From the NCBI RefSeq assembly GCF_910592395.1, contig NC_088313.1:7196501-7260500 (forward strand): 64,000 nucleotides of DNA, given 5' to 3'. Of this stretch, positions 57,586-64,000 are shown one piece after another (within the stretch, counting starts at the first letter, position 1; the number at the start of each line of letters is the position of its first letter). A model generated the notes under the pieces. The model searched no databases. It worked only from the letters and a program-made list of their open reading frames with translations, and was not told the origin of the DNA. Made by a program: the position numbers and the translations under genes. Origin of the DNA: Lineus longissimus (lineage: Eukaryota; Nemertea; Pilidiophora; Heteronemertea; Lineidae).

Positions 57586-60500
57586 TCAAGCGAAGTTTGA
57601 ATCGCTGTAATCTATGTAGCCTTCATAATACATTCCAAATGGTAAGGTGCTTATTCCATCTTCAAGTATGAACCTCTTGTCATCAAAAGGACTGAGGCTT
57701 TTTTTGTCAACTTCTTCCAAATAGATTTGGTGTTTATCTGATCTTAAGTGTCTCATCTTGTGGTAAAATGACCTACTCTTTTCAAGACAATCAACATAGT
57801 CATCAAATGAGATATTTCTCCTTACTACATTCTTGGCAATACCCTTCAATTTCTTAGAATCGTAATCCTTTGCTCTGTAAGCGTACATCTTACTTCTCAG
57901 GGCAATGAATTCAGTCATCTCTACTCCTCCTAGCTCATCCTTAAAGTAGCCTGGTACCTTCTTCTTACTGGTGTCATAGAGTGTATGATCTTTTGGATAA
58001 TTACTGAAGTCAAAATAGTGTCTCAACTCCTTTAAGTCTTTAGTTAAGTCATCAGTATTAATGTTAAGTACAAAGGAATCTGTATCTAGATACAGCAGTT
58101 CAATATTTTTCTCACCAAAGTACGGTTGAAGAACTTCATAATAGAATTCATACATTAATAATTTAGACAATTCAAGTACTGAAGCTCCTATGTAGATTGG
58201 TTTGTTGAATTTCATTGATGTTTTCCTCATGCTAATAGCAGCATTATGTTCGTCAAATACGCATATCGATGAAAACCTGGGATTGGCCATTACATTCCTG
58301 GCTCTCTCCCCGTCCGATACAAATTCAATTTCAACCCTGTTCCTTACATTCTCACAAGTTTTTCCATAGAACGCATTATTCATTAATTTAAAGTAATCTT
58401 TCTCAAAATCAGTCTTAGAATCCATACGTCTTTTAGTGTTAAAATCAATGTATGGTGCTAACCACTTTGATTGTTTAAAGCTTATCACTGAATGAACCCT
58501 CTTAAGTACCATTCCGTGCTTTAGGTAAAATTGTAGCATTCTGTAATGCACTATGTAATTAGTTTTATCCTTTTGTGTTAGTATTAGTTTCTCTACATTT
58601 GATCTTTTATCATCGCCCAGTAACTCTCTCTGGTAAGGACTTAATTCATCATCTTCAATAAAGAGAGATTCGGGACAGAATGGAAAGTTCCTTGACTTAA
58701 ATTTAATATTTCCTGGATACTCCAAATCAACCTCTAAAAAGTAGCCTACTTCACTATCACTTGGAATTGCCATAATCTGCTCTTTACTGATAACATTCAT
58801 GTTAAGTCGAGCTTTGTCCTGAGAGCATAGCTCGAGTGGATCAATATCTATCATTTCAAAACTACCATAGGGTTGAGGTTCCATCATGGACCAGCCGTAG
58901 AGATTATTTGCGTCTACGTAGAGTAGTTTGTGGTGTTCATCTGCCTTGACATGTCTTGTTCCCATAACACCCGAAATTCCACCTCGTATTGCTTTCTCAA
59001 AAGTAAGTAAAATGTTGGTATCAGTCAGTAGTTCTAGGTTTATTCCTGTGTACTTCAAACCAGCTTGCCAGGTTAGGCCTGGTGCCGAGTAACAGTGACA
59101 TGGATCTATCTGAAAGTAGTTCAAATTGACATCCCTGAATTTCTCAAATAAATCAGCTAAAAGGATCACATCAGTTTTGAGGTAGAGGTCAATGAACTCA
59201 CCGTGATTCCTGATCTTGAAATGATCCCATATTACCTTAGCCTCATCATAGGCAGAATCAGGTGCCATTTCATTTTTCAATTCGTCAAAAAACATAGACT
59301 TTTCTAGGTAAGTAACATTGTAGCTTTCATGTGATGTGTAAAAAGAGTAAGGTACTGAACCCTTCTTCCTCAATAGCTTAAAGTCAGTGGTATTTGGGAA
59401 CAGCTGTCTGGTAATTTTAAAATCATCATCCAACATTGATTTGGTTATGTTGTCTAAACTGGACTGCAGGAATCTGTACGAGTCCAAAAACCTGAAACAA
59501 CCGAACTGAAATGAAATGTATTCCTCTGATGTTTTGGCAAGTATTTTCAGTTTCTTGTACTTCGGTAGCTTATTCATTAATTCTTTAATAAATAAGTGAG
59601 AATCGTAATTACTGAGATTGTGAAAAAACACTGGAACAAACATAGCTTTCTTTTCATTCAAATTACACGAGTTGTGAGCAGCACCTCGATATCTACCACA
59701 GTAGTGATCATGATCCTTGACCTTGTCATATCCCAAAGGTTGATTACAATAGTAACAATGTGTTTCTAATTGATATTTATGCCAGTCTTCATCTGTCATT
59801 GTTAGAGGAAAGTTACAGTTCAATAAATTAGAGAATTGTTCTTCCATCCTGATTAACCAATTACAGAACACATCTACAACATCAGCACCCCTGTGAGACA
59901 CATACTGGCTACTGTAAAGGTGTGTGTAGTCTGAGTGAACATAAACACCAACAGCTGATGCATTTTGTTTAAAAAGTTTCTTTGAACTCGGTTCTTTCAT
60001 CATAGGTGGCTCTACTGATACTACTGGTATGTTGCCTTCGGCAGAAGAACAAGGTTCGCTTATCGCTTCGAAATCAGCATAGATCACAAACGGAACTCTA
60101 TTTTTGAATGAGTGTTTTTCAAATTTAATTTGTGACCATTTACTGTTAGGTGTAGGCAAAGTAATCTTACAGTAATCGTGTTCTCCACATTTCTTTTTAT
60201 GTTTATCTAGTGTTGACTTCCTGTAAAAGTAATTCATGCATCTCCTGCAAAGATACACTCTATGAGCTAGTGTCCTGAAGAAAAGATTGATGTCTCTTAT
60301 GTACATGAAATGGTCCTTGAAATACAACAGATCGATGACATCATCATCATCATAATTCTTGGACAGGTAGAGAGGTTCTAGTTTTGCCTCACAGGTGCTC
60401 TTAGCCCATTCGTTCTCTAACTTGAACACATTAATCTTGAGATTATTATCACTCTCTATCTTAGGGATATCCTTTTGAATACATACAGGAAATGATTTGA

Positions 60501-61299
60501 TTCGTACTCCGTACTGAGAGCTAGGCTCGATTTTGATATCGGTAGTGATATTGAATGTACTCTCGAGCTCTGCTCTCAGGACAAAGTCCGTCTCTGGATT
60601 TTCTTTCAGATATTTAGCGGCCAATAAAGACCAGAGAAAACATTTATTGTCATTTGATTCCACATTTATTACTGCTTTTGTTTTAAATGGTAATTTAGTG
60701 TAATGACCACCTTTACACCTCTTGTAAGAACAGATGGTCATGTTACAAGACTCTATTTTATTTAAAGTAAGTCCAGAACCTTGAAAGTACCTTTCCTCAA
60801 TCTGTGTCTTAATGTAGTTTAACTGGTTGGTTATGGCATAAATTGCCTGGTTCCTTGAAATTATGCTTTCCATTGGAGACTGTATGGGGTGTGTTACACT
60901 TTCACCCTGACGATCAAACTGAGCAAATACTGATATGCTAATTTTGTGATGGTAATCATTGAGTTGAAATAATACCTCCTCTAATTTATCTCTGTATTCA
61001 TACACTTGTTTAGCTTCTCTGTCAATCTTCAAACTAATGGTGACTACAGGCTTGCCAAATTGTTTTACTATTTCTATTCCACTCACTTTCTTTATGCCAT
61101 CTAGCTCATTTTCCTCAAATGCAAGTTTCTTATCCATAGTTTTAGGGATCAGTGATTGGGCTCGGGGTTGAGCAATAGGGACATAATCCGGATTTAATTT
61201 ACTTAAGTGACCTTTGGTTCTCCTGTGAATAGCCATATTATTGTAGGATATGTACTTGTCACATGTAGTGCAAAGTATTTTCTGATTCTTATCAGTCAT
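57586..61299 (-). CDS. pPolB: Protein-primed DNA polymerase B
   Basis: 1237 aa, intact; start at ATG 61299 (MTDKNQK), because the open frame upstream has no ATG. An N-terminal C2H2-like finger (CTTC...H..H) and a second finger (CRRC...H...C, about 351-371) precede the 3'-5' exonuclease motifs: ExoI VIYADFEAI (D409, E411), ExoII NLSNYDSHL (D566) and ExoIII YLKTD (D710). Polymerase motif A is YVDANNLYG (D796), motif B KLMNNAFYGK (971-980) and motif C YLDTDS (D1072, D1074). A cysteine/histidine segment (CYYC...DHDHYCGRYRG) lies between ExoI and ExoII. All catalytic residues are present. Two double-hairpin elements lie in frame, at residues about 236-247 and 822-832. Start context TAAATAGAATG. 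Confidence 0.96.
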   Translation of the reverse strand: MTDKNQKILCTTCDKYISYNNMAIHRRTKGHLSKLNPDYVPIAQPRAQSLIPKTMDKKLAFEENELDGIKKVSGIEIVKQFGKPVVTISLKIDREAKQVYEYRDKLEEVLFQLNDYHHKISISVFAQFDRQGESVTHPIQSPMESIISRNQAIYAITNQLNYIKTQIEERYFQGSGLTLNKIESCNMTICSYKRCKGGHYTKLPFKTKAVINVESNDNKCFLWSLLAAKYLKENPETDFVLRAELESTFNITTDIKIEPSSQYGVRIKSFPVCIQKDIPKIESDNNLKINVFKLENEWAKSTCEAKLEPLYLSKNYDDDDVIDLLYFKDHFMYIRDINLFFRTLAHRVYLCRRCMNYFYRKSTLDKHKKKCGEHDYCKITLPTPNSKWSQIKFEKHSFKNRVPFVIYADFEAISEPCSSAEGNIPVVSVEPPMMKEPSSKKLFKQNASAVGVYVHSDYTHLYSSQYVSHRGADVVDVFCNWLIRMEEQFSNLLNCNFPLTMTDEDWHKYQLETHCYYCNQPLGYDKVKDHDHYCGRYRGAAHNSCNLNEKKAMFVPVFFHNLSNYDSHLFIKELMNKLPKYKKLKILAKTSEEYISFQFGCFRFLDSYRFLQSSLDNITKSMLDDDFKITRQLFPNTTDFKLLRKKGSVPYSFYTSHESYNVTYLEKSMFFDELKNEMAPDSAYDEAKVIWDHFKIRNHGEFIDLYLKTDVILLADLFEKFRDVNLNYFQIDPCHCYSAPGLTWQAGLKYTGINLELLTDTNILLTFEKAIRGGISGVMGTRHVKADEHHKLLYVDANNLYGWSMMEPQPYGSFEMIDIDPLELCSQDKARLNMNVISKEQIMAIPSDSEVGYFLEVDLEYPGNIKFKSRNFPFCPESLFIEDDELSPYQRELLGDDKRSNVEKLILTQKDKTNYIVHYRMLQFYLKHGMVLKRVHSVISFKQSKWLAPYIDFNTKRRMDSKTDFEKDYFKLMNNAFYGKTCENVRNRVEIEFVSDGERARNVMANPRFSSICVFDEHNAAISMRKTSMKFNKPIYIGASVLELSKLLMYEFYYEVLQPYFGEKNIELLYLDTDSFVLNINTDDLTKDLKELRHYFDFSNYPKDHTLYDTSKKKVPGYFKDELGGVEMTEFIALRSKMYAYRAKDYDSKKLKGIAKNVVRRNISFDDYVDCLEKSRSFYHKMRHLRSDKHQIYLEEVDKKSLSPFDDKRFILEDGISTLPFGMYYEGYIDYSDSNFA
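58805..58836 (-). repeat. Double-hairpin element 6, inside polymerase
   Basis: Minus orientation (sense to the gene): GAGC-TAT-GCTC, TCA, GGAC-AAA-GCTC, where the second stem is degenerate. It codes ELCSQDKARL between motifs A and B. Confidence 0.88.
60562..60590 (+). repeat. Double-hairpin element 7, inside polymerase
   Basis: Full copy, GAGC-TCT-GCTC, TCA, GGAC-AAA-GTCC, antisense to the gene. It codes TDFVLRAELES in the N-terminal region before the exonuclease domain. Confidence 0.92.
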
Positions 61300-61355
61300 T
61301 CTATTTATTAGATTAAAATTTATTAAATTCAATAAATATCTTGAATTAAATAGAA

Positions 61356-62306
61356 ATGGACTTCATAATCAATGAACAAGAATGTAATGAAGCCAAATTT
61401 GAGTACTACTTAACAGACCAATTAGACATAAAATCCATTACTTTGAAATCGATAACCTTTTACAATTCATGGTGGACAGGTGATTTTCTACCAGAGGGAG
61501 TAAGGATTTTCTCATTTCTAGTCGAAATAACCAGAATTACAAAACATGAGCCCTTAGATAAACAATTATGGTGTAGGACATTATTTGCTCCTGGACTTGA
61601 AACAGATACACTTGAGAAGGAAGTCATGAAAATTTGCGAACGGCATTTGGAAAATGATTCTACCACAACTAAAGACACCATTACTCAATACACATTTCCA
61701 TACTCTCGACATTTTAGTTTAAGTGAGTTTTGTGAGGTATGGCAAAAATACATAAAAGAAATTGGAATAAGCCATGTGAAAATTTACTGTGATAACAATA
61801 ATTACATAACCCTTGAACTTACAGAGGATAAAGAGTACCCTCTGAAAGTAGACAAGTTAGATAAAAATGAAAAAATCAAGATTGAGAGAAACACAGAAGG
61901 TTTTCAAATAAGCAAAACCATAAGAGAGGTGATAGAAAAACAGCTCACAGTGGTGAATGAGTGGTTTGGCTTTAAGCAAACTAAATTCACCAAGAAAGGA
62001 AAATACTACTCCACAAGACCACTCAACTTTTACAGGAAATATCTATTCCTGCAAGCTAATTTGGTTGACAAAGCTAAGACCCTCTACAACAATAAACCAT
62101 CTAACATTTTCTGCATCATACCTGTAGAAGATGGTGACCAAATAAAAATGCAGCGATACGAACCGAATTGTAAGAAAACGATAAATAAGTGTACTAATCA
62201 CATAAAATTCGAAATCACTGATGAGAATGGTAAGCTAGTTAATTTCAGAGGAACAGAGGTTTCTTTAGAGTTAAGAATCGAGCTTTGCTCTCAAGACGAA
62301 GTCTGA
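61356..62306 (+). CDS. Second penton-like / minor capsid candidate
   Basis: 316 aa, start in TTAAATAGAAATG, divergent from the polymerase with 56 bp between start codons. No catalytic motif. The C-terminus (IKFEITDENGKLVNFRGTEVSLELRI) has the same D-E-x-G-x-x-(I/V)-(D/N)-x-x-G-x-x-V plan as the end of the broken penton-like gene at 52074, which suggests a related beta-sandwich protein, possibly a second vertex or fibre protein. The last residues (IELCSQDEV) and the TGA stop come from a double-hairpin element. The role is inferred from that shared ending only. Confidence 0.55.
   Translation: MDFIINEQECNEAKFEYYLTDQLDIKSITLKSITFYNSWWTGDFLPEGVRIFSFLVEITRITKHEPLDKQLWCRTLFAPGLETDTLEKEVMKICERHLENDSTTTKDTITQYTFPYSRHFSLSEFCEVWQKYIKEIGISHVKIYCDNNNYITLELTEDKEYPLKVDKLDKNEKIKIERNTEGFQISKTIREVIEKQLTVVNEWFGFKQTKFTKKGKYYSTRPLNFYRKYLFLQANLVDKAKTLYNNKPSNIFCIIPVEDGDQIKMQRYEPNCKKTINKCTNHIKFEITDENGKLVNFRGTEVSLELRIELCSQDEV
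62277..62306 (+). repeat. Double-hairpin element 8, makes a gene end
   Basis: GAGC-TTT-GCTC, TCA, AGAC-GAA-GTCT. The second stem has a paired change (outer G-C to A-T) that keeps pairing. The stop TGA of the 61356 gene lies at its end. Confidence 0.9.
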
Positions 62307-62329
62307 CTGAGACAAGGTCCAGAGAACAA

Positions 62330-62366
62330 AGCTTGACTCGAGCAGAGCTCTCAAGACGAAGTCGGA
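62330..62366 (+). repeat. Double-hairpin element 9
   Basis: GAGC-AGA-GCTC, TCA, AGAC-GAA-GTCG, preceded by AGAGAACAAAGCTTG. It lies between the convergent gene ends at 62306 and 62380. Confidence 0.88.
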
Positions 62367-62379
62367 CCACCTGATTAGA

Positions 62380-62856
62380 TCATTCCATTAAAGGAATAGT
62401 ACATTTCTTCTCTTTAACTACAGGTTTAACAAGAGGGTTAATTGATCCCTTCATGACTGCTTCATTCGGACTACGTCCAGAGAACAAAGTTTGATTCAAG
62501 CCTGATCGCTGCTCTTTACTTACTTTTTTAGGAAGTTTCTTAAACATAATGAATGTTGCTAAAATAACGGCACCTAAACCTAGTACATAGACATAAGTAT
62601 TACTACTAGATTCACGCAGTGATACATCAGTATTTTGAGATTGTGGTTCTTCTTCCTCTACTTCTTCTTCCTCCTTTTCCACAACTCTGTTTTTTGGTGA
62701 GGAGTCCTGTACTTTAAATGTCGTCTTATCCTTTTTTATCCTCTTAAATTCCTTAGATCTTCTACCCAGTTCTCTAGACCATGCTAATTGTTTCTCTGAT
62801 CGAGGTTTCTTAGACACTGAAACTTTAGTAGTATCAGTTACAGTTTCAAGTTCCAT
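62380..62856 (-). CDS. Single-span Polinton membrane protein
   Basis: 158 aa, start in ATAAATG. A basic N-terminal region (EKQLAWSRELGRRSKEFKR, residues 21-39), an acidic glutamate run (EKEEEEVEEEE, 60-70), one membrane span at about 88-104 (YVYVLGLGAVILATFIMF), then a short basic tail. An in-frame double-hairpin element gives NQTLFSGRSPNEA near residue 125. Proteins with a similar basic segment occur in other Polintons, but no function is known to me. Confidence 0.65.
   Translation of the reverse strand: MELETVTDTTKVSVSKKPRSEKQLAWSRELGRRSKEFKRIKKDKTTFKVQDSSPKNRVVEKEEEEVEEEEPQSQNTDVSLRESSSNTYVYVLGLGAVILATFIMFKKLPKKVSKEQRSGLNQTLFSGRSPNEAVMKGSINPLVKPVVKEKKCTIPLME
62467..62500 (-). repeat. Double-hairpin element 10, inside a gene
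   Basis: On the plus strand GGAC-TAC-GTCC, AGA, GAAC-AAA-GTTTG. Sense to the minus-strand gene, coding NQTLFSGRSP. Confidence 0.85.
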
Positions 62857-62876
62857 TTATCTTGGCCGAATTTAAT

Positions 62877-62903
62877 TCGAACTATGTTCTCATAACCAGG
62901 TTA
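62877..62903 (+). repeat. Double-hairpin element 11, compensated stems
   Basis: GAAC-TAT-GTTC, TCA, then TAACCAGGTTA. Both stems differ from the consensus yet still pair (GAGC/GCTC to GAAC/GTTC; GGAC/GTCC replaced by TAACC/GGTTA). It lies in the gap between two minus-strand genes. Confidence 0.75.
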
Positions 62904-62905
62904 AT

Positions 62906-63757
62906 TTAGTCTTCTTTATCATCACTACCTGTGATATCTAGACTTTCATCTATTGATTTGTCACATTCAGAGACAGTCATATTTGGTGTATTCATATTTG
63001 ATGCAGTCATACTCGATGTATTCATAGATGATTCCTCATGACAATGACCTAAAGTAATAAGTGTTGTTGAGGCAAGTGCAGTTAATGGTCCCATTCTCAA
63101 ACTCAACCATCCAAGCCATTTATCCAACTCGTTAGTTATCAAATAATCATTTCTAAGATCATGGTAAAGATTATCTTCATCATCTATTGGTAATAACCAC
63201 CTTGATAATTTAGTGTAAGCTTTAATTACTGTCTTACCCAAAGAATCATTAAGTCTGGCAGCCATCTTTGTTTCATACATTCTATGGTGTTTAAAGATTT
63301 CTTTTTCAGTCATATTATCTAAGTCATTAAAAGTTATTTGTTTATTAAGGAAATCCTTGCTTTTACCAGTTGCAACTAGAATCTCTAAGTCTTGTTTGGC
63401 TTTAAGGCCACTATCAGTCAAATAGTTCAAATTTTGTTGATTGCTAGTCGGACTTTGTCCTGAGAGCGTAGCTCGAGTTGAGCCTAGTTGGCAACTAGAA
63501 TTTACTATTCCTTGACTGGGATTAACTATTCCTTGACTAGGATTAACAAAATTTGAACTATTCAACTGCTTGTTTGAAACTTGTTGATTTGTAGAGCAGT
63601 TCTGTTGAAAGTTAGTTCTGTTTTGTTGGTAACTACCAGTATTCTGTTGGTTAGAAGCCCCAACTCGAGCTAAGCTCTCAGGACTCATAACACCAATCTG
63701 TTTCATCTGTTGTTCAATCACTGCAGATGTCTGACTATTCATTTGCTGATTATTCAT
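62906..63757 (-). CDS. Gln/Asn-rich Polinton protein, conserved C-terminal half
   Basis: 283 aa, start in TTTAAATG. Residues 1-110 are rich in Q, N and S and contain a short tandem repeat (IVNPSQG, about 71-86). The rest looks folded: an ITFNDLDNMTEKEIFKHHRMYETKM helix region, LGKTVIKAYTKLSRWLLPID, then a hydrophobic segment near 219-237 and an acidic, methionine/threonine-rich tail. Two double-hairpin elements are in frame: SPESLARVG (25-33) and TRATLSGQSP (94-103). I recognise it only as a type of protein seen in Polintons, of unknown function. Confidence 0.6.
   Translation of the reverse strand: MNNQQMNSQTSAVIEQQMKQIGVMSPESLARVGASNQQNTGSYQQNRTNFQQNCSTNQQVSNKQLNSSNFVNPSQGIVNPSQGIVNSSCQLGSTRATLSGQSPTSNQQNLNYLTDSGLKAKQDLEILVATGKSKDFLNKQITFNDLDNMTEKEIFKHHRMYETKMAARLNDSLGKTVIKAYTKLSRWLLPIDDEDNLYHDLRNDYLITNELDKWLGWLSLRMGPLTALASTTLITLGHCHEESSMNTSSMTASNMNTPNMTVSECDKSIDESLDITGSDDKED
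63449..63477 (-). repeat. Double-hairpin element 12, inside a gene
   Basis: On the plus strand GGAC-TTT-GTCC, TGA, GAGC-GTA-GCTC. Sense to the minus-strand gene, coding TRATLSGQSP. Confidence 0.92.
63510..63556. repeat. Short tandem repeat in the Gln/Asn-rich gene
   Basis: ACTATTCCTTGACTGGGATT and a near-identical unit with one substitution follow each other, giving two VNPSQGI words in the protein. Confidence 0.85.
63663..63688 (+). repeat. Double-hairpin element 13 (partial), inside a gene
   Basis: GAGC-TAA-GCTC, TCAGGACTC. Antisense to the gene, coding SPESLARVG near its N-terminus. The second hairpin is lost. Confidence 0.85.
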
Positions 63758-63808
63758 TTAAAATTATGGAAAAATGACTGTTAAGTGCAAAATGCTGTTT
63801 TCACAACT

Positions 63809-64000
63809 TTATTGCATCTTAACACTAGCTCGAGCTGTGCTCTCAGGACGAAGTCCGGCTCGAGCTGTGCTCTCAGGACGAAGTCTGGCTGGTGTAAACT
63901 TAATATTACTGATGCAGTTAATGTCTCGACCTGCACTGGCACTCAGTAAAACGTCAAACTGCTTGTCAATATCCTGGTCATATTCCTTCTCAACCTTGTA
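63809..64000 (-). CDS. C-terminal part of an unknown Polinton gene
   Basis: The frame is open from the window edge for 63 codons to a TAA at 63809-63811. It reads YKVEKEYDQDIDKQFDVLLS and so on, then ends with two tandem copies of a 10-residue word (RPESTARAGL) encoded by two double-hairpin elements, followed by ASVKMQ. The N-terminal part is outside the window and the family is unknown. The stop lies inside GCAATAAAG, so an AATAAA sits at the end of the coding region. Confidence 0.7.
   Translation of the reverse strand, partial: YKVEKEYDQDIDKQFDVLLSASAGRDINCISNIKFTPARLRPESTARAGLRPESTARASVKMQ
63827..63887 (+). repeat. Double-hairpin elements 14 and 15, tandem pair
   Basis: Two adjacent 30-bp copies of GAGC-TGT-GCTC, TCA, GGAC-GAA-GTCC (the last GTCT in copy two), in frame and antisense to the gene. 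They give the unit length directly: 30 bp, ten codons. Confidence 0.95.

Larger units (their letters stand above)
50444..64000. mobile_element. Polinton/Maverick (right end outside window)
   Basis: At least 13.5 kb with the diagnostic gene set: major capsid protein, penton-like protein, A32-type packaging ATPase, retrovirus-like integrase with chromodomain, and protein-primed DNA polymerase B. Genes are close together, on both strands, with gaps of tens of bases. The maturation protease is not seen and may lie beyond the edge. The major capsid and penton genes are broken, while polymerase, integrase and ATPase are intact. The integrase in the middle of the visible block, rather than near a terminus, is unlike some described elements. 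Confidence 0.95.

Overview
The window is animal nuclear DNA, most likely from a marine invertebrate. This rests on a multi-kilobase minisatellite, splice-site-bounded exons, AATAAA signals, LINE, LTR, Harbinger-like and hAT-like insertions, and a Polinton/Maverick carrying a chromodomain integrase. The species cannot be fixed from sequence. Recurrent TAGGCCTA-like words and GGCGGCCATCTTGG words are only a weak hint of a marine deuterostome or lophotrochozoan.

Region 1 (1-36160) is one tandem array of a C-rich unit of about 48 bp, some 750 copies. It is organised into several kinds of higher-order repeat (about 3.6, 1.8, 4.0, 5.36 and 0.78 kb), and its right edge is decayed. It holds no gene; the short minus-strand frames exist because 48 bp equals 16 codons.

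Region 2 (36160-50440) is a nest of transposable elements. A minus-strand LINE remnant has lost its catalytic RT core and is split by a 210-bp solo LTR with a GTAC target duplication. A hAT-like element of 10.2 kb (ACACAAAA duplication) contains (a) a complete 4.7-kb DNA transposon with 41-bp terminal inverted repeats, an ACT duplication and an intact 960-aa DDE-like transposase, and (b) a 3.3-kb element with a 22-bp duplication. Element (b) contains a Harbinger-like element that itself contains a second Harbinger-like element. The short gaps hold a possible host exon, small tandem repeats and a long palindrome.

Region 3 (50444 to the right edge) is a Polinton/Maverick, cut by the window edge. 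It has a double-jelly-roll major capsid gene (broken by one nonsense codon), a penton-like gene (broken by a frameshift), a packaging ATPase, a chromodomain integrase, an HNH-type nuclease, several membrane proteins, an intact protein-primed DNA polymerase B and a second penton-like gene. Replication and integration genes are intact while two capsid genes are broken, so this copy probably cannot make particles by itself. No protease gene is visible in the sequenced part.

The most unusual signal is a family of roughly 30-bp double-hairpin elements (GAGC-nnn-GCTC, TCA, GGAC-nnn-GTCC) scattered over the Polinton, in both orientations, between genes and inside genes without breaking their frames. 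Some supply gene ends and stop codons. Paired base changes keep the stems intact. A second signal is that most Polinton genes start inside the word TAAATG, as in poxvirus late promoters.
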